Shown here one piece after another: positions 54,204 to 64,000 of a DNA stretch of 64,000 nucleotides (its first letter is position 1; the number at the start of each line of letters is the position of its first letter). The notes under the pieces were generated by a model. It made no database searches. It was not told where the DNA came from and worked only from the letters and a program-made list of their open reading frames with translations. The DNA is from Yarrowia lipolytica (lineage: Eukaryota; Ascomycota; Dipodascomycetes; Dipodascales). The position numbers and the translations under genes are program-made. The DNA is taken from assembly GCF_001761485.1 (NCBI RefSeq), contig NC_090772.1, positions 1,424,501 to 1,488,500 on the forward strand, given 5' to 3'.

Positions 54204-55685
54204 ATGAGAACCCGACAAACACCCCGAACGCCCGTGCGAGAAACCGCCTCCCTGCCGGACATGGACTCGCTGTCGCTCAAGGACGACTGTGCACGAGCCA
54301 AGCGGTTCTGCGACTTTATGGACACCTCTCCCACCACCTACCACGCGGTCCACTACCTGTCCAAGGACCTGGAAAACGCCGGGTTCCGTCCTCTCAACGA
54401 GCGGGACTCGTGGGAAGACGAGTTCCACACCCACGACAAGTTCTACGTGACCCGAAACGGCTCCTCCATCATTGCGTTCGTGGTCGGTAAGGACTGGACC
54501 CCCGGCAATGGAGCCGGAGTCGTTGGCACCCACATTGACGCTCTGTGTGCCAAGGTCAAACCTATCTCTAAGAAAACCCCCGTCGACGGCTACACTCTCC
54601 TCGGAGCCGCGCCCTACTCCGGCGCCTTTTCCGACACCTGGTGGGACCGTGACTTGGGTATCGCCGGCCGAATTATCTGCCGAGACGGCAACAACAAGGT
54701 AACCTCCAAGCTGGTCCACGTGCCCTACCCAATTGCTCGAATCCCCACCTTGGCCCCTCATTTTGGCGCTCCCGCCAACCCTCCCTTCAACAAGGAGACC
54801 CAGATGACCCCCGTCATTGGCCTCACCTCCTCCAAGGAGATCTCCGAGCCCACCGAGGATGAGAAGCTGTCGCCCTTGGTCGGCAAGCACTCCATCGATC
54901 TGCTGCGAACTCTGTCCAAGCACTCCGGCGTCGCCGTCAAGGATATGCTGCAAATGGACATGGAGCTGTTCGACACCCAGAAGGCTGCTCTCGGAGGTCT
55001 CAACCAGGACTTCATCTTCTGCCCCCGAATCGACGACAAGGTGTGTACTTACACCGCCGTGCAGGGCTTCATTGAGTCTGTTCCCGACATGGACCCTCGA
55101 GCTCTCAACATTGTTGTGTGCTTCGACAACGAGGAGGTCGGATCCAACACCCGACAGGGAGCCCAGGGAGGTCTGCTTGAGTCTGTCGTCGAGCGAGTCA
55201 TCTCCCACGGCATGGACGCGTCCGTCGCCAACCTCGCCGAGGAGTATAAGCGAAAGACATACGCCAACTCTTTCTTCTGCTCCGCCGACGTTAACCACGC
55301 TGTCAACCCCAACTTCTCCAACATCTACCTCGAGCACCACAAGCCCCAGCTCAACTACGGCATGACTCTGGCCGTGGATCCCAACGCCCACATGACCACG
55401 GATGCCGTGTCTCTGGGCTTCATTGAGGAGGTTGCTCGACGCGGAAAGAACAAGACCCAGTACTTCCAGATTCGAAACGACTCTCGATCTGGAGGAACCA
55501 TTGGTCCCTACATTTCTTCCTCCACCGGCATGCGATCCATCGATCTTGGTATTGCACAGCTCTCCATGCACTCCATTCGGGCCACTATCGGTTCCAAGGA
55601 CGTTGCTCTCGGTACCAAGTTCTTCAAGAACTTTTACGAGCTGTGGTTCGGTGTCGACGAGGAGTTCAACAAGGGAGGCATCTAA
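54204..55685 (+). CDS. APE1: Vacuolar aminopeptidase I, family M18
   Basis: A 493-residue zinc aminopeptidase from the first ATG at 54204 (ACCATGAG); the open frame further upstream has no ATG. It is closest to S. cerevisiae Ape1/Lap4 (514), sharing DRDLGI, RIPTLAPHFG, RQGAKGGLLESVVE-type and IAQLSMHSIRA blocks. Metal and catalytic residues are visible: GTHIDAL (H110), RIDDK (D277), DNEEVGS (E310, E311), SADVNH (D362) and MHSIR (H456). It removes neutral N-terminal residues from peptides in the vacuole. The first 20 or so residues (RTRQTPRTPVRETA) differ from the amphipathic Ape1 propeptide, so whether it uses the Cvt pathway is open. Codon bias suggests strong expression. Confidence 0.94.
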   Translation: MRTRQTPRTPVRETASLPDMDSLSLKDDCARAKRFCDFMDTSPTTYHAVHYLSKDLENAGFRPLNERDSWEDEFHTHDKFYVTRNGSSIIAFVVGKDWTPGNGAGVVGTHIDALCAKVKPISKKTPVDGYTLLGAAPYSGAFSDTWWDRDLGIAGRIICRDGNNKVTSKLVHVPYPIARIPTLAPHFGAPANPPFNKETQMTPVIGLTSSKEISEPTEDEKLSPLVGKHSIDLLRTLSKHSGVAVKDMLQMDMELFDTQKAALGGLNQDFIFCPRIDDKVCTYTAVQGFIESVPDMDPRALNIVVCFDNEEVGSNTRQGAQGGLLESVVERVISHGMDASVANLAEEYKRKTYANSFFCSADVNHAVNPNFSNIYLEHHKPQLNYGMTLAVDPNAHMTTDAVSLGFIEEVARRGKNKTQYFQIRNDSRSGGTIGPYISSSTGMRSIDLGIAQLSMHSIRATIGSKDVALGTKFFKNFYELWFGVDEEFNKGGI

Positions 55686-55847
55686 GCCGACGACAATACA
55701 TGCATACATTATGAGTACAGAATTTGTAGTTTGAAAGTAGCTCTGTCTAATATGTTATTACTACAATACACACTTGGGTGAACCACCTCAAGTACACTAT
55801 ATATACACCCCACCCCACTCCGACTGGTAGTCAACTTATGCTCTCTC

Positions 55848-57037
55848 CTACTTCAACTTGGGATAACTAGCAGCCAGACCAAAGTCCCTCTGCAAGATGC
55901 TGTACCAGTCACAAAAGGTTTCCACCACATAGACCACCTCGTTGCGGGTCATGTCGAAACACTCGACCCAATGCTGTTTGCCCCTAGCCTTGGTTTCCTT
56001 GTGGTAGTCGATGGGGATCTTGTGGTGTTTGGCGGCCCAGTAGATGGCCGCCAGGGCTATGGTGTTTGTGGAGAACATGAGACAGAGGGGGGTCTTACAC
56101 GAATCGGTCACAAACTCCCAAGCTGTCTTGCACACCTCCTTGACGTGATGAATGTCGAGCTTTTTGACGTAGTAGCTGAGATGTTCAAAGGGCGAGTCCA
56201 GAGTCAGGTCGAAACACAGAATCTCCAGAAAATAGCCCTCGCCGTACAAAATGCAGTCCCGCCACCTCCAAAAGTCCTTGCTCTGTTCGTCGACCACGGC
56301 TCGATGGTCCTTTTGTGCCACCTTCACCAGACAGATGCACACGTCTCGCAAGTGGCGGTTGGCCTCCTCCACTTTGGTGGCCAGAAAGATGCAGACAGCC
56401 GCCGCCTCAAACGGATGCTTGGACTTGATGCTGTGGCGCATGTAGAACCGGTGGAAAAAGGTGCATGCGGTGTACACGGCCATGTGAGGCAGCTGGAGCA
56501 GCTTGGCCACGTTTCCCAGGAAGTTGATTCCCTTGGTACGCATCATGAGCTCTTCTCTGAACGGCATGCCGTCCTTGGCCGAAGGAGACGCCTTGGTGAT
56601 GGTCTTGGCAGAGTACTTCCACGTGTTGTAAGTGGGGGGCGGTTGTGACGACGGTGTCTCAGATAGAGACCGAGCTGGCGTTGAAGAGCCTCGAGACTCA
56701 GCTTTAGCTGATGACGGTCGCGATGTTATCGAGTTGGACCTCGAGTGTGTGCGGGACGACGACAACGTTGAGCCATGTTTCGAATGGCCGTTAGTTGGTT
56801 TTGAGTCTGATCTATCTGACTTGGTGTCGTCCGTCTTGACGTCTGGCTTGTCTGTGTTGTCTGTGTTATGTGTTTTGTGGCTCGTCTTGTTCTCAATCTT
56901 GTCGTCAGCATTCACCTCATTGATCGAGTCGTTTTTGTCAGCCTTGTCGTCAGAATTCGCCTTCTGTTCCACATCCTTTGGTGTATCCTTGGCCGTGTCC
57001 TTCTTTGTACCTTCCTCAACACTCTTCTTGTCTTGTC

Positions 57038-57071
<34 letters not shown>

Positions 57072-57362
57072 CGGTGTGTCGCCCTGATCTGGCACCCGAG
57101 AGCCGTCATCCAATGCAAGTTTGTTCGCGTTCTGGTCTCTGGCCTGCTCGGTTTCCACCCGCTTCGCCTCCTCCTGTTGAACAATGCCCGTGTCCTTTTC
57201 CAGGTCGCTTCGGCCGCCTCTGGGAGACTGCAACTTGCGCGGGGTGCTGGCGGCAGAATGAGGATCCACCCAGTCGATGGTACGCTTCTGGGCGGTCGTG
57301 GACATGGAAATCTCCGCCCTGTTGCCCACGGCCCGCTTGATGAGATCTTTGTCCGAGTCCAT
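55848..57362 (-). CDS. Cyclin T/K-type transcription cyclin (Pch1/Ctk2-like)
   Basis: A 504-residue protein. The C-terminal 270 residues form two cyclin folds: SAKDGMPFREELMMRTKGIN, then TACTFFHRFYMRHSIKSKHP, AAAVCIFLATKVEE, and VDEQSKDFWRWRDCILYGEG. These blocks match S. pombe Pch1 and S. cerevisiae Ctk2 and human cyclin K/T, so it should activate a Cdk9/Cdk12-type kinase that phosphorylates the RNA polymerase II tail. The N-terminal 230 residues are low complexity, with a run of eleven Thr coded by ACA repeats and Asp/Lys/Ser-rich stretches. I cannot tell the Pch1 (P-TEFb) from the Ctk2 orthologue by eye. It converges on APE1 with a 162-base gap. Confidence 0.88.
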
Positions 57363-57533
57363 CGTGTGGGTATGTACGCTTGAAGCCGGTTCCTAGGGCT
57401 AGCTCTCTGTCAGGATGCTGGAAAGAATTTGGGTTTGGGAAAATATACAGCCACCGGGAATCGAACTGGGGGTCGCGTGGAATTTAAAGGGATTTTTTTG
57501 TTTTTGCAAAAGAATAATTGGATAAATTCACTA
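57363..57533. other. Cyclin promoter region with an orphan B-box
   Basis: A tRNA-like 3' half on the minus strand (57441-57480): AGTTCGATTCCC inside a weak T-arm-like hairpin. No A box or acceptor partner is found upstream. Confidence 0.4.
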
Positions 57534-58560
57534 TTAAATGGATAAATGAGGAGTAATGGAAACAATCCGCCTTTCCAGATCATACAGGTGAGATATTTCC
57601 ACCAAATGGTCCGTTGGTGAAGGGAGGCGACCCCTTGGGAACGAGATTTGCAAAAAAACCCACACTATGACGTGATCAGAAGGCACCTGGAGCACTCCGA
57701 ATCCGCCGGACGACATCTCTCTTATGATCTCCACCATGTCTAAGCACCAGCCATTGACCTCATCAGTTACGAGTCGTCCGCTTAACAACCCTGCAGAATC
57801 ACCATGCAGAACCAACGCTGACATGAATCGCACAGTGTAGACAATGACTCGGACCTGAGATCGGTCGGACAACTTGTTGACGTCTCGAATGAAGTCGACG
57901 TTGCTGAGAAGCCAGGAAGCCTGGAACCAAATGGTCTCCTGGTACCGCTTCACAGCGTCCAGAAACTTGGAGTCCTCGAGGCAGAAGGATCACCTCGACC
58001 ATGCCCTTGATGAACTGCCGAGCTTCCTCAGAGCCAGTGGATTCAATAGGACAGGTAAATGTCCAAGTTCTTGCAGACTCTTACGAGGAACTACGGATGT
58101 TGGTAATGGTTCTGTCCCGGACCTTGTTGAGCTGCCAAGCAGAGTCGATAGCCATGGTCACAAACTGCAGTGTCTCCGGGCTTGGCCTGGCCATCTTCCA
58201 CAGCTCGGTTCAGGTGATCTTCCGAATCCGACGCTATACGTGGGGAATCCGATGTGTACGCGCTCTTTGGTGTGGTGTTCCTTGGTGTTCCTTGGTGTTC
58301 CTTGGTGTTCCTTGGTTACTTCATGCTCCTTGGTGTTCCTTCATGCTCTTGGTGCTCCCTGGTGCTTCTTTCTTCTTCCTGGGCCCACTCGGGATTGTTC
58401 ACTCGTGATAGTTTCAGCTTGGCCTGACAAAAGATGTCCGAGGTCCGAATCTGGGGATCAGGCCGAGGTATGGCCAAAGCTGCTCTACCACCGAGGACAC
58501 TGGGTCCACACCTAGAGACAAATCCAACGGCCGGTTTCTGGGAGAGATTGGCCTGAAACA
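57534..58560 (-). pseudogene. Decayed coding sequence of unknown family
   Basis: Coding-like stretches continue in shifting minus-strand frames: around 58560-58400 (AVGFVSRCGPSVLGGRAAL), 58170-58090 (TMAIDSAWQLNKVRDRTITN), 58080-57970 (WTFTCPIESTGSEEARQFIK) and 57960-57640 (AVKRYQETIWFQASWLLSNV). They keep Yarrowia-like codons but no single frame spans them. A GGTGTTCCTT tandem (58273-58313) interrupts. I cannot name the family; a fungal transcription factor is only a guess from the neighbouring permease relic. Confidence 0.35.
58273..58313. repeat. Four copies of a 10-base repeat
   Basis: TGGTGTTCCT in tandem within the decayed coding stretch. Degenerate related units continue to about 58365. 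Confidence 0.9.
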
Positions 58561-58608
58561 TTACATGCGCGTTGCCTTCTTACTCAGACTGGCTGATCAT
58601 TCTCACTC

Positions 58609-58828
58609 GCGTACGCGCAGGAGGCCGTCGAGTCCACTGACGCCATTATGAACCAGCCCACGTGCTGTCTGATAGCGGCTGAAGACTGGGCGTTCAGGGC
58701 CCTCGCTGACAAGTGCGGTTTCGTGCAGACCGACACCTTCTGTCAGGGAGACAAGGCGGTGTATGTTTTTGTTCGGCCAATGAATGGTCGCATCCGGATT
58801 GGTGGACAGCTCCTAGCACTTGTGTAGC
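58609..58828 (+). pseudogene. Coding-like fragment, possibly acetyltransferase C-terminus
   Basis: An open stretch reading AYAQEAVESTDAIMNQPTCC, then AFRALADKCGFVQTDTFCQG and VYVFVRP before a stop. The LADKCGF pattern resembles the end of GNAT acetyltransferase folds. No start or N-terminal half is present, so it is a fragment at best. The family call is weak. Confidence 0.25.
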
Positions 58829-59509
58829 GTCTGTGGCTTGATCCGCTTCATGGACATTTACACAAAGAGACGGGCTTTCAGCCATTGCACAAGTAGGGAG
58901 AAAAAACGACCCACCAAGAAGAAAAAACGACCAACATCTGATAACGGCATGTTATACCGGTTGAGTTGTCGCAGATGACAAGATAGAACGTTAAGAACGC
59001 CTCGTGGAACTAGGATTCCACCCCTTTCAGGCGGCTATCTTCCTCTCGGCTCTTCCCCTCGTCTGTCGTGAATAATTCTTGACACCACCGACCGAACTAG
59101 CCCATATTTTGGCACCATTGCGAGCTCTCAGATCTACTGTAGCCGTCAGACGTCAAGTTTGTGGCACTAAGCAGATTGCAATAGACGGTATTTATATGAA
59201 CGGAGATAGGGTCGACAGCATCGACATATGATGAGGACAAACCTCTTGAATCGGCAGCAGGTTAGTCCGATCAGATCAACCGAGAAACCGGTACTGTACA
59301 GGTAAGAGTACAAGTACAAGTACCAAGACTCCCAGCAAAAGACACCATTCTTAGCGGTATTGCGCTGTAGGATCTCACACCTAATCAGTCTGACAGATGG
59401 ATACTAGCTTGACACATGAATGCTGGTTTGACAGATGAATACTGATTTGACGCATGAATACTGGCTTGACACAAGGCTATAGCTGGATGCAAATGGCCGA
59501 TCGTCACAC
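58829..59509. other. Intergenic with short repeats
   Basis: No gene seen. Contains CAAGTA repeats near 59308-59322 and about five partial copies of a 20-base TTGACACATGAATACTGG-type repeat at 59391-59475, just before the permease relic's TATA element. Confidence 0.5.
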
Positions 59510-59522
59510 ACTTATATATACC
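59510..59522 (+). promoter_or_regulatory. Relict TATA element of the permease pseudogene
   Basis: ACTTATATATACC lies 44 bases before an ATG (59554) whose frame ends after four codons. Confidence 0.35.
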
Positions 59523-59553
59523 AGCTGCGGAATTGTGTGCTATTTTCTCAACC

Positions 59554-61009
59554 ATGGCAAATGCCTGAGTCCTCTCTATCTACCAAATCCCCCTCCGCCC
59601 GCCCTCTACACCCCTTTCCACAGTGGGAAAACTCGCTGACTTTGTGACTGACGTTGAGCATCTACCGGAAATGCATTTTCTGGAGCCTAGTCATTTGTTT
59701 TCCGATTGTCATGGACGGTTATGACGGGTTTCTGATTCCTTCCTTCTACGCAATTCCTTCCTTCGGACGGAGATTCGGCGTCCCGCTGCCAGACGGCTCC
59801 TACACAATCGAGACCAAATGGCAAACAGCTTTCCTGGTTGGAGCACCCATTGGCCGAATCACGGGAGCTCTGGAGTCTGTCATTTGACCGACAAGTACGG
59901 TTGCAAGAAGGTCAAGTTGATCCCCCTGATTCTGTTGTCAGCAGTGGTGTTTCTGGTCTTCTTTGCAACCAACAAGTCCATGCTGTGTGCTGGCTGGACG
60001 ATTTCGGGGCTCATTTGGGGAGTCTTCAACACCATGACGCCGACCTATGTTCCTGAAATCTGTCCAGTGAGTCTTCGAAGCACGTTTGCAGCTGCCATCA
60101 ACCTCTCATGGGTCATTGGCCAGCTCCTGGCGATTGCTGTCATCACCGGCCCCGAGCCCAAACCCAACGACTGGCCCTACCCAATTCCCATGGCGATGCA
60201 ATGGGTGTTTCCAGCCGTGCTCATTCCGATCATTCTGTTCATGTCCGAGTCTTCATGGTGGACTCTCAAACAGGACGACGAACAGGGATCTCGAAAGACC
60301 CTCGAACAAGTCGTGGACAAGATGTCGACATTGACGCCTACATCGAGTAAATGTGGCAGACAATCCAGGAGGAAGACGACTCGGGAAAGTTTTCCGACTG
60401 CTTCAGAGGAACCGATCTCCGACGAACAGAAATCTGTTGTCTCAGCTACTCATTCCAGCCTCTGTGTGGACTGTACTTGCTGCCCTACGCTGCCTACTTT
60501 CTGAAACTCACAGGAATTCCTCAGAACGTGGTGTTCAGAATGACGCTGGAAATCACAGGCTTAGCAGTCATGGCCTCTCTGGTCGCCCCCATCATCATTA
60601 TTCACTTCAAACGAAGAACCCTGTACATGGGTGCTCTCGCCATCATGGCATGCACATTGTTTGGAATGGGAATCACAGAAATTTTCGATACTCCGACTGC
60701 AAAAAGGGCCGCCGGAGTGCTCATTTACGTCTGGGTGGGCACGTACGACGCCACTGTCGGCCCACTGACCTACGTCATTGAGTCTGAAACCTCGTCGGTC
60801 CAACTGCGTTCCAATACGTTGCTCTGGCTTCAATCTCAAACTCCTTCATGATGCTCCTGCTCCATATCACGGTGCCATACATGATGAACGAGATGAAGAC
60901 TGATATGGGGGCCTACTTCGGGTTTATCTATGGGCCTTTTTGTATCGTGGCCATTGTTTGGGCCTATTTCCGACTTCCCGAGCTCAAGGGGATGAGTTTC
61001 CTTGAGTGA
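59554..61009 (+). pseudogene. Maltose/alpha-glucoside permease-type MFS pseudogene
   Basis: Clear homology to yeast Mal11-type sugar/H+ symporters, in several frames. Frame one, about 59656-59883: WSLVICFPIVMDGYDG, then FGVPLPDGSYTIETKWQTAF. Frame two, to about 60320: TYVPEICPVSLRSTFAAAIN and FMSESSWWTLKQDD. Frame three, to about 60815: DCFRGTDLRRTEICCL. Frame four, to the stop at 61007: ISNSFMMLLLHITVPYM, ending RLPELKGMSFLE. At least three frameshifts, one in-frame TAA (60348) and loss of the first roughly 100 residues are visible. The ancestral protein would have been a plasma-membrane proton symporter with 12 helices. The decay is recent enough for long motifs to survive. Confidence 0.88.
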
Positions 61010-62130
61010 GAGAGGCTATACCAGGCAAAGAAGCAGAGCAAGCAGCTCGAGAAGCCACCCACAACATTATCACTCGAGTCTCCTGCAGGATAAGCAGAAG
61101 CCACTATTAGCTCCATCTCTTTTTCTTGAAATCAATTGCAAAATAAATGATATGTATATGGCTAGAACTCGTACCCAATTAGACAGAGCAGCGTTTGTGG
61201 GACACAGGTTAGTGGCGAAATGGTTCGGCACTCTTGATGATGTTCATGAGATACACGGGCGCAATATCGCTTCGTGGCCGCACACGTCGCCACATGTTGA
61301 GGGCCTTGATCTTTTTCGCTGCAAGAATGGTTTTGAGAGCCAGAGAGCCCAGAAGCGGGATATCGTGAGATCAGACTAGAGGGGCTAGAGCAAGAACTCC
61401 ACATGCAGTATAAAAGTCCATGGGGATTATCTCGTCGTTGAAGAAGGAAACCTTGGCCTTGATCTGCTTGGAAGGCTGGAACAGCTTCATCAAGTGCTAG
61501 CTGTTCTTGATGGACAGATCCACGGCCTGGACCAGGACAAGTTCCTGGCGGAGTTATCCGACGACCACCCTATTCTAATCATCTCCACCAAGGGCCATTG
61601 GTGACTCTTGAGCAGCACAGAGTGCCCTCTCCAACCTGGACGGTTCCTCAGGGGAAACCTCTGTTTGCGACTCTATGACAACTATCTGCCAGGATAATGT
61701 CAAGGTGCCTATTCACTCGCCCATTGTGGCTTGACTTCTGGTGCGCCGTCGAAAAACGCCCCGCTTTCCTCCTCGAACATCTTCTAGTCGAAGTCAGAGA
61801 AACACCAAGATAGGCAATGGCCCGCTGAAACACTCGTGCCCACACCATCCACGTGTACTCAGTGGTCGAGCTGGCCTGCTCATACCTTTCCTCTGCCATG
61901 GCGTCTCTGGACTGGAGCAAACTGAGGGGAGGGGATGACGGCCCGAGCCATGGTCATCATTGTAGCTGGTGGGCCGGGTATCTTCATTTTGGGCGACTTC
62001 CCCAGAAGGGCCTACTTGGCTCCCTTTGGTCGTTTCTTGACCATTGTATTGTATTGCAACTGCACCAGTACTTTTGGTTGAGTCGAATATATTGATGGAA
62101 GAAACCCGTGATATATATACTCTCTGAAGA
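61010..62130 (-). pseudogene. Coding-like relics on the minus strand, family unknown
   Basis: Minus-strand stretches with plausible protein sequence but broken frames: about 61370-61210 (LALKTILAAKKIKALNMWRR, then SDIAPVYLMNIIKSAEPF), 61530-61400 (HLMKLFQPSKQIKAKVSFFN) and 61920-61780 (MAEERYEQASSTTEYTWMVW). I cannot name the family or prove that these belong to one gene. Confidence 0.25.

Positions 62131-62169
<39 letters not shown>
62131..62169. repeat. Long T homopolymer
   Basis: About 39 consecutive T. It could be a simple tract or the tail of a minus-strand retroposed sequence; no element was recognised next to it. Confidence 0.9.
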
Positions 62170-62170
<1 letters not shown>

Positions 62171-62818
62171 ACGACGCGTCAATAATTTTGTGGATAGTTG
62201 GAGACACAGTTCTTACCTCTACAATAGCCAGATCTGCCAGTATATGATAGATACATAATGTTCACGTGATGATCACAAGCAGATTGTTTTCTTTTCTTTT
62301 CTCTTCTTTTCTCTTCTGTCTAGCTAACTCCAAGTTGCATGTGAGTACTTTCCATCAACTTTTCGCGTTTGTTAAATTAAAATCGTGTTTAAAAGACGCG
62401 TTCCAAAACTATGCCCTTGATATTTTCATCATTTGGGCTGCTGAGAGGATCTAATTTATACCATACGAAAGCTCTCAAAACACCGGTTACGAATATCCAC
62501 TTTTCAGGTTTATATCTCCCCTGTGTCCGATGTTAACACACTTTACTGTTCAGCATCAGACTAGTTGAAGCGTCTTGAAGTGTGAACATTTGTTACATCC
62601 GTATCGCAGAGAAATTCACTATTCACACCTCTTGTCATCTCCCGTTTGAATATGGGCTCTGATCGCAACACTTAGTCATGATTTGTAAGATGTTTGGTGA
62701 GCCTGTACAAACAACCAAGGTCACCGTAATAGGACCATCTATCGTAATAATGGTCCAGTGAATGGCATCAAAGTGTCATAGAGCCATAGTAATATCAGTT
62801 TATATCAGCTCGCGTTGT
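62170..62818. other. Intergenic downstream of the dioxygenase gene
   Basis: No gene seen. CACGTGATGATC near 62262 and a T/C-rich stretch at 62285-62320. Confidence 0.6.
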
Positions 62819-63967
62819 TCACAGATCCGAGAGCACCTTCTCTCGTCCAAAGTTGGTCAGTCTAAAAGTCGAGAGGAAGTCATCTCTGGCGTGGTAAGCT
62901 CCACACATTCGTCTGTTTCCGACAAAGCCCTTTCTTCCATGCAGAACTCTCCAGTTATCAAAGATGAGACACTCACCAGCCACCAGCTTGCAAACGTACT
63001 CAAACTTGGGGTCGGTGAGAATGCCGTTCCACTGCCGAATGGCCTTGTAGAACTTGGGCACATCTTCGGGGCTGTCCCAGGTATCCATCACAGATCGGTC
63101 GTCGTTGTTCCATCGCACCTGCTGCAGCTCTCCGGTGATGGGGTCGTGGGTGAACACAGGCTGGGGAACCTCGGGGGTGATACACACGCTGTCCTCTCCG
63201 GCAGAGTGGGCCGGGATTCGGACCCGAGAAAGCAGCTCGTAGCCCTCCGGGTTGAGTTTCTTAAACTCCTGGGCGGCTCGGAATCCGTCTACCAGCATGT
63301 TTTCGCCACCCTTGCCATCATGGTGCAGACAGTGGAACAGCTGCAGACCGGGCGTGTCAGTCCAGTAAGTACCGTCGGTGTGCGAGGCCAGGTGGAAGTT
63401 TGTGTAAGCAGTGTCGTTCATGGCGAGATCGGCGGTGAAGTCCCAGAAGCCGCCGTAGTGAGTATGTTTGATGTGGGCCAGTCGCTCGCACAGCTTCTCG
63501 GTGTCTTCGGGAGTGGCGGGGACTCCAGACACGAAGCAGAACCCGTCGGCGTAGATCTTCTTGCTCCATTCGGCCAAGCCCTTGTCGGTCTTCATCACGT
63601 CTTCGAACTTGACAGTGGGCTTGTCGGCTTCGATATCGGCTGCCAGCCAGTACTTCTTGCGGACCTGCGTGTCGAGCTGGGCAGGGCCGGTCTTGGTCTG
63701 GGTCTTGGGCTTGGAGTAGTTGTGGCGGTTGAGCCAGTCCACGGGGTAAGAGGACACGTGGCCGTCGTGCTTCCAGGTCACGTCCCAGTTGTCACCGTTC
63801 AGGGCAACCTTGGAGGGCTGCACGTCTTCAGGAATGGCAAAGGTGTTCTGCAGACGCTGCTTGGTCAGCGGATGGTAGTGCTCCTGGCATCTGCAGTTGT
63901 CTCGCAGCCAGATGTTGTGGAACGAGCCGATCGAGTCGAAAGTGGTAGTGTCCTGGTTGAATGACAT
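62819..63967 (-). CDS. TMLH: Trimethyllysine dioxygenase, carnitine biosynthesis
   Basis: A 382-residue Fe(II)/2-oxoglutarate oxygenase that hydroxylates N6-trimethyllysine, the first step of carnitine synthesis. Iron ligands are visible as SHTDGTYW (H196, D198) and NWRVLHGR (H343); the 2OG-binding Arg lies in GNRRMCGAY. The N-terminal zinc-type domain has WLRDNCRCQEH with C25, C27, H30 and DGH70, where animal enzymes have a third Cys. The C-terminal blocks (ELLSRV, RWNNDDRSVMDTW, CGAYHARDDFLSTFRL) follow human TMLHE more closely than gamma-butyrobetaine hydroxylase, so I favour TMLH. There is no mitochondrial presequence, suggesting a cytosolic enzyme. It starts at ATG 63967, close to the window edge. 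Confidence 0.87.
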   Translation of the reverse strand: MSFNQDTTTFDSIGSFHNIWLRDNCRCQEHYHPLTKQRLQNTFAIPEDVQPSKVALNGDNWDVTWKHDGHVSSYPVDWLNRHNYSKPKTQTKTGPAQLDTQVRKKYWLAADIEADKPTVKFEDVMKTDKGLAEWSKKIYADGFCFVSGVPATPEDTEKLCERLAHIKHTHYGGFWDFTADLAMNDTAYTNFHLASHTDGTYWTDTPGLQLFHCLHHDGKGGENMLVDGFRAAQEFKKLNPEGYELLSRVRIPAHSAGEDSVCITPEVPQPVFTHDPITGELQQVRWNNDDRSVMDTWDSPEDVPKFYKAIRQWNGILTDPKFEYVCKLVAGECLIFDNWRVLHGRKGFVGNRRMCGAYHARDDFLSTFRLTNFGREKVLSDL

Positions 63968-64000
63968 GCTGATTAGAGAGGAGCTGTAAGTCGTACGTTG

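Noticed and set aside
54012-55709. 565-codon minus-strand ORF
   Set aside because: Mirror of APE1. Strong third-position GC bias keeps the antisense frame open; its Gly/Val-rich translation has no family features.
1-64000. CRISPR array, bacterial operon or riboswitch
   Set aside because: Spliceosomal introns, pol III genes and eukaryotic gene families show that this is a yeast chromosome. The tandem repeats lack unique spacers.

Overview
The window looks like a chromosomal segment of the yeast Yarrowia lipolytica or a very close relative. Four things point there. The introns have GTGAGT donors and a CTAAC branch point sitting almost on the CAG acceptor. One 5S rRNA gene is fused directly behind a tRNA gene, and 5S sequence lies dispersed outside any rDNA. 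CGA is a heavily used arginine codon. Single-exon genes are separated by long, gene-free, repeat-peppered intergenic DNA. The species call is recognition from memory, not a database match.

Layout. 1-3 kb: a Tag1-like vacuolar membrane protein on the minus strand. 3-12.4 kb: one intron-bearing tRNA-Pro(CGG), then almost 8 kb with no convincing gene. 12.4-13.8 kb: a seven-helix membrane protein of the fungal DUF3112 type. 14-20.5 kb: a solo Ty1/copia-type LTR, a degenerate 5S rRNA copy and AT-rich or repetitive DNA. 20.6-21.1 kb: a cytosolic cyclophilin. 23-25.3 kb: a Vtc2/Vtc3-type subunit of the vacuolar polyphosphate polymerase. 27.1-27.9 kb: the Sm-G spliceosomal protein in three exons, with a small unrecognised ORF converging on it. 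29.7-30.5 kb: the 3' end of a decayed copia-type element. 32.8-35.9 kb: a HAK-type potassium transporter whose start codon seems to be assembled by splicing. 40-46.4 kb: a small membrane protein, tRNA-Pro(AGG), two candidate 31-residue microproteins, a tRNA-Gly/5S dicistronic gene and a TRAPPC12-like TPR protein. 49.3-57.4 kb: the densest part, with a GPI-anchored SUN-family wall protein, TFIIA large subunit, the vacuolar aminopeptidase Ape1 and a cyclin T/K-type transcription cyclin. 57.5-62.1 kb: a graveyard with a multiply frameshifted maltose-type permease and other decayed reading frames. 62.8-64 kb: a trimethyllysine dioxygenase of carnitine synthesis.

There are no operons. Several genes share compartments: the vacuole (Tag1-like, Vtc2/3, Ape1) and the transcription/splicing machinery (Toa1, cyclin, Sm-G). 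I see no sign that they are co-regulated. The main technical surprise is a perfect 20-base Illumina adapter inside the proline/serine-rich part of the SUN-family gene, in a stretch where the reading frame is scrambled; that locus is misassembled. The most interesting biological points are the splice-assembled HAK1 start codon, the 5S copy that differs from its neighbour almost only by small insertions, the two TATA-led microprotein ORFs and the relict sugar-uptake locus.
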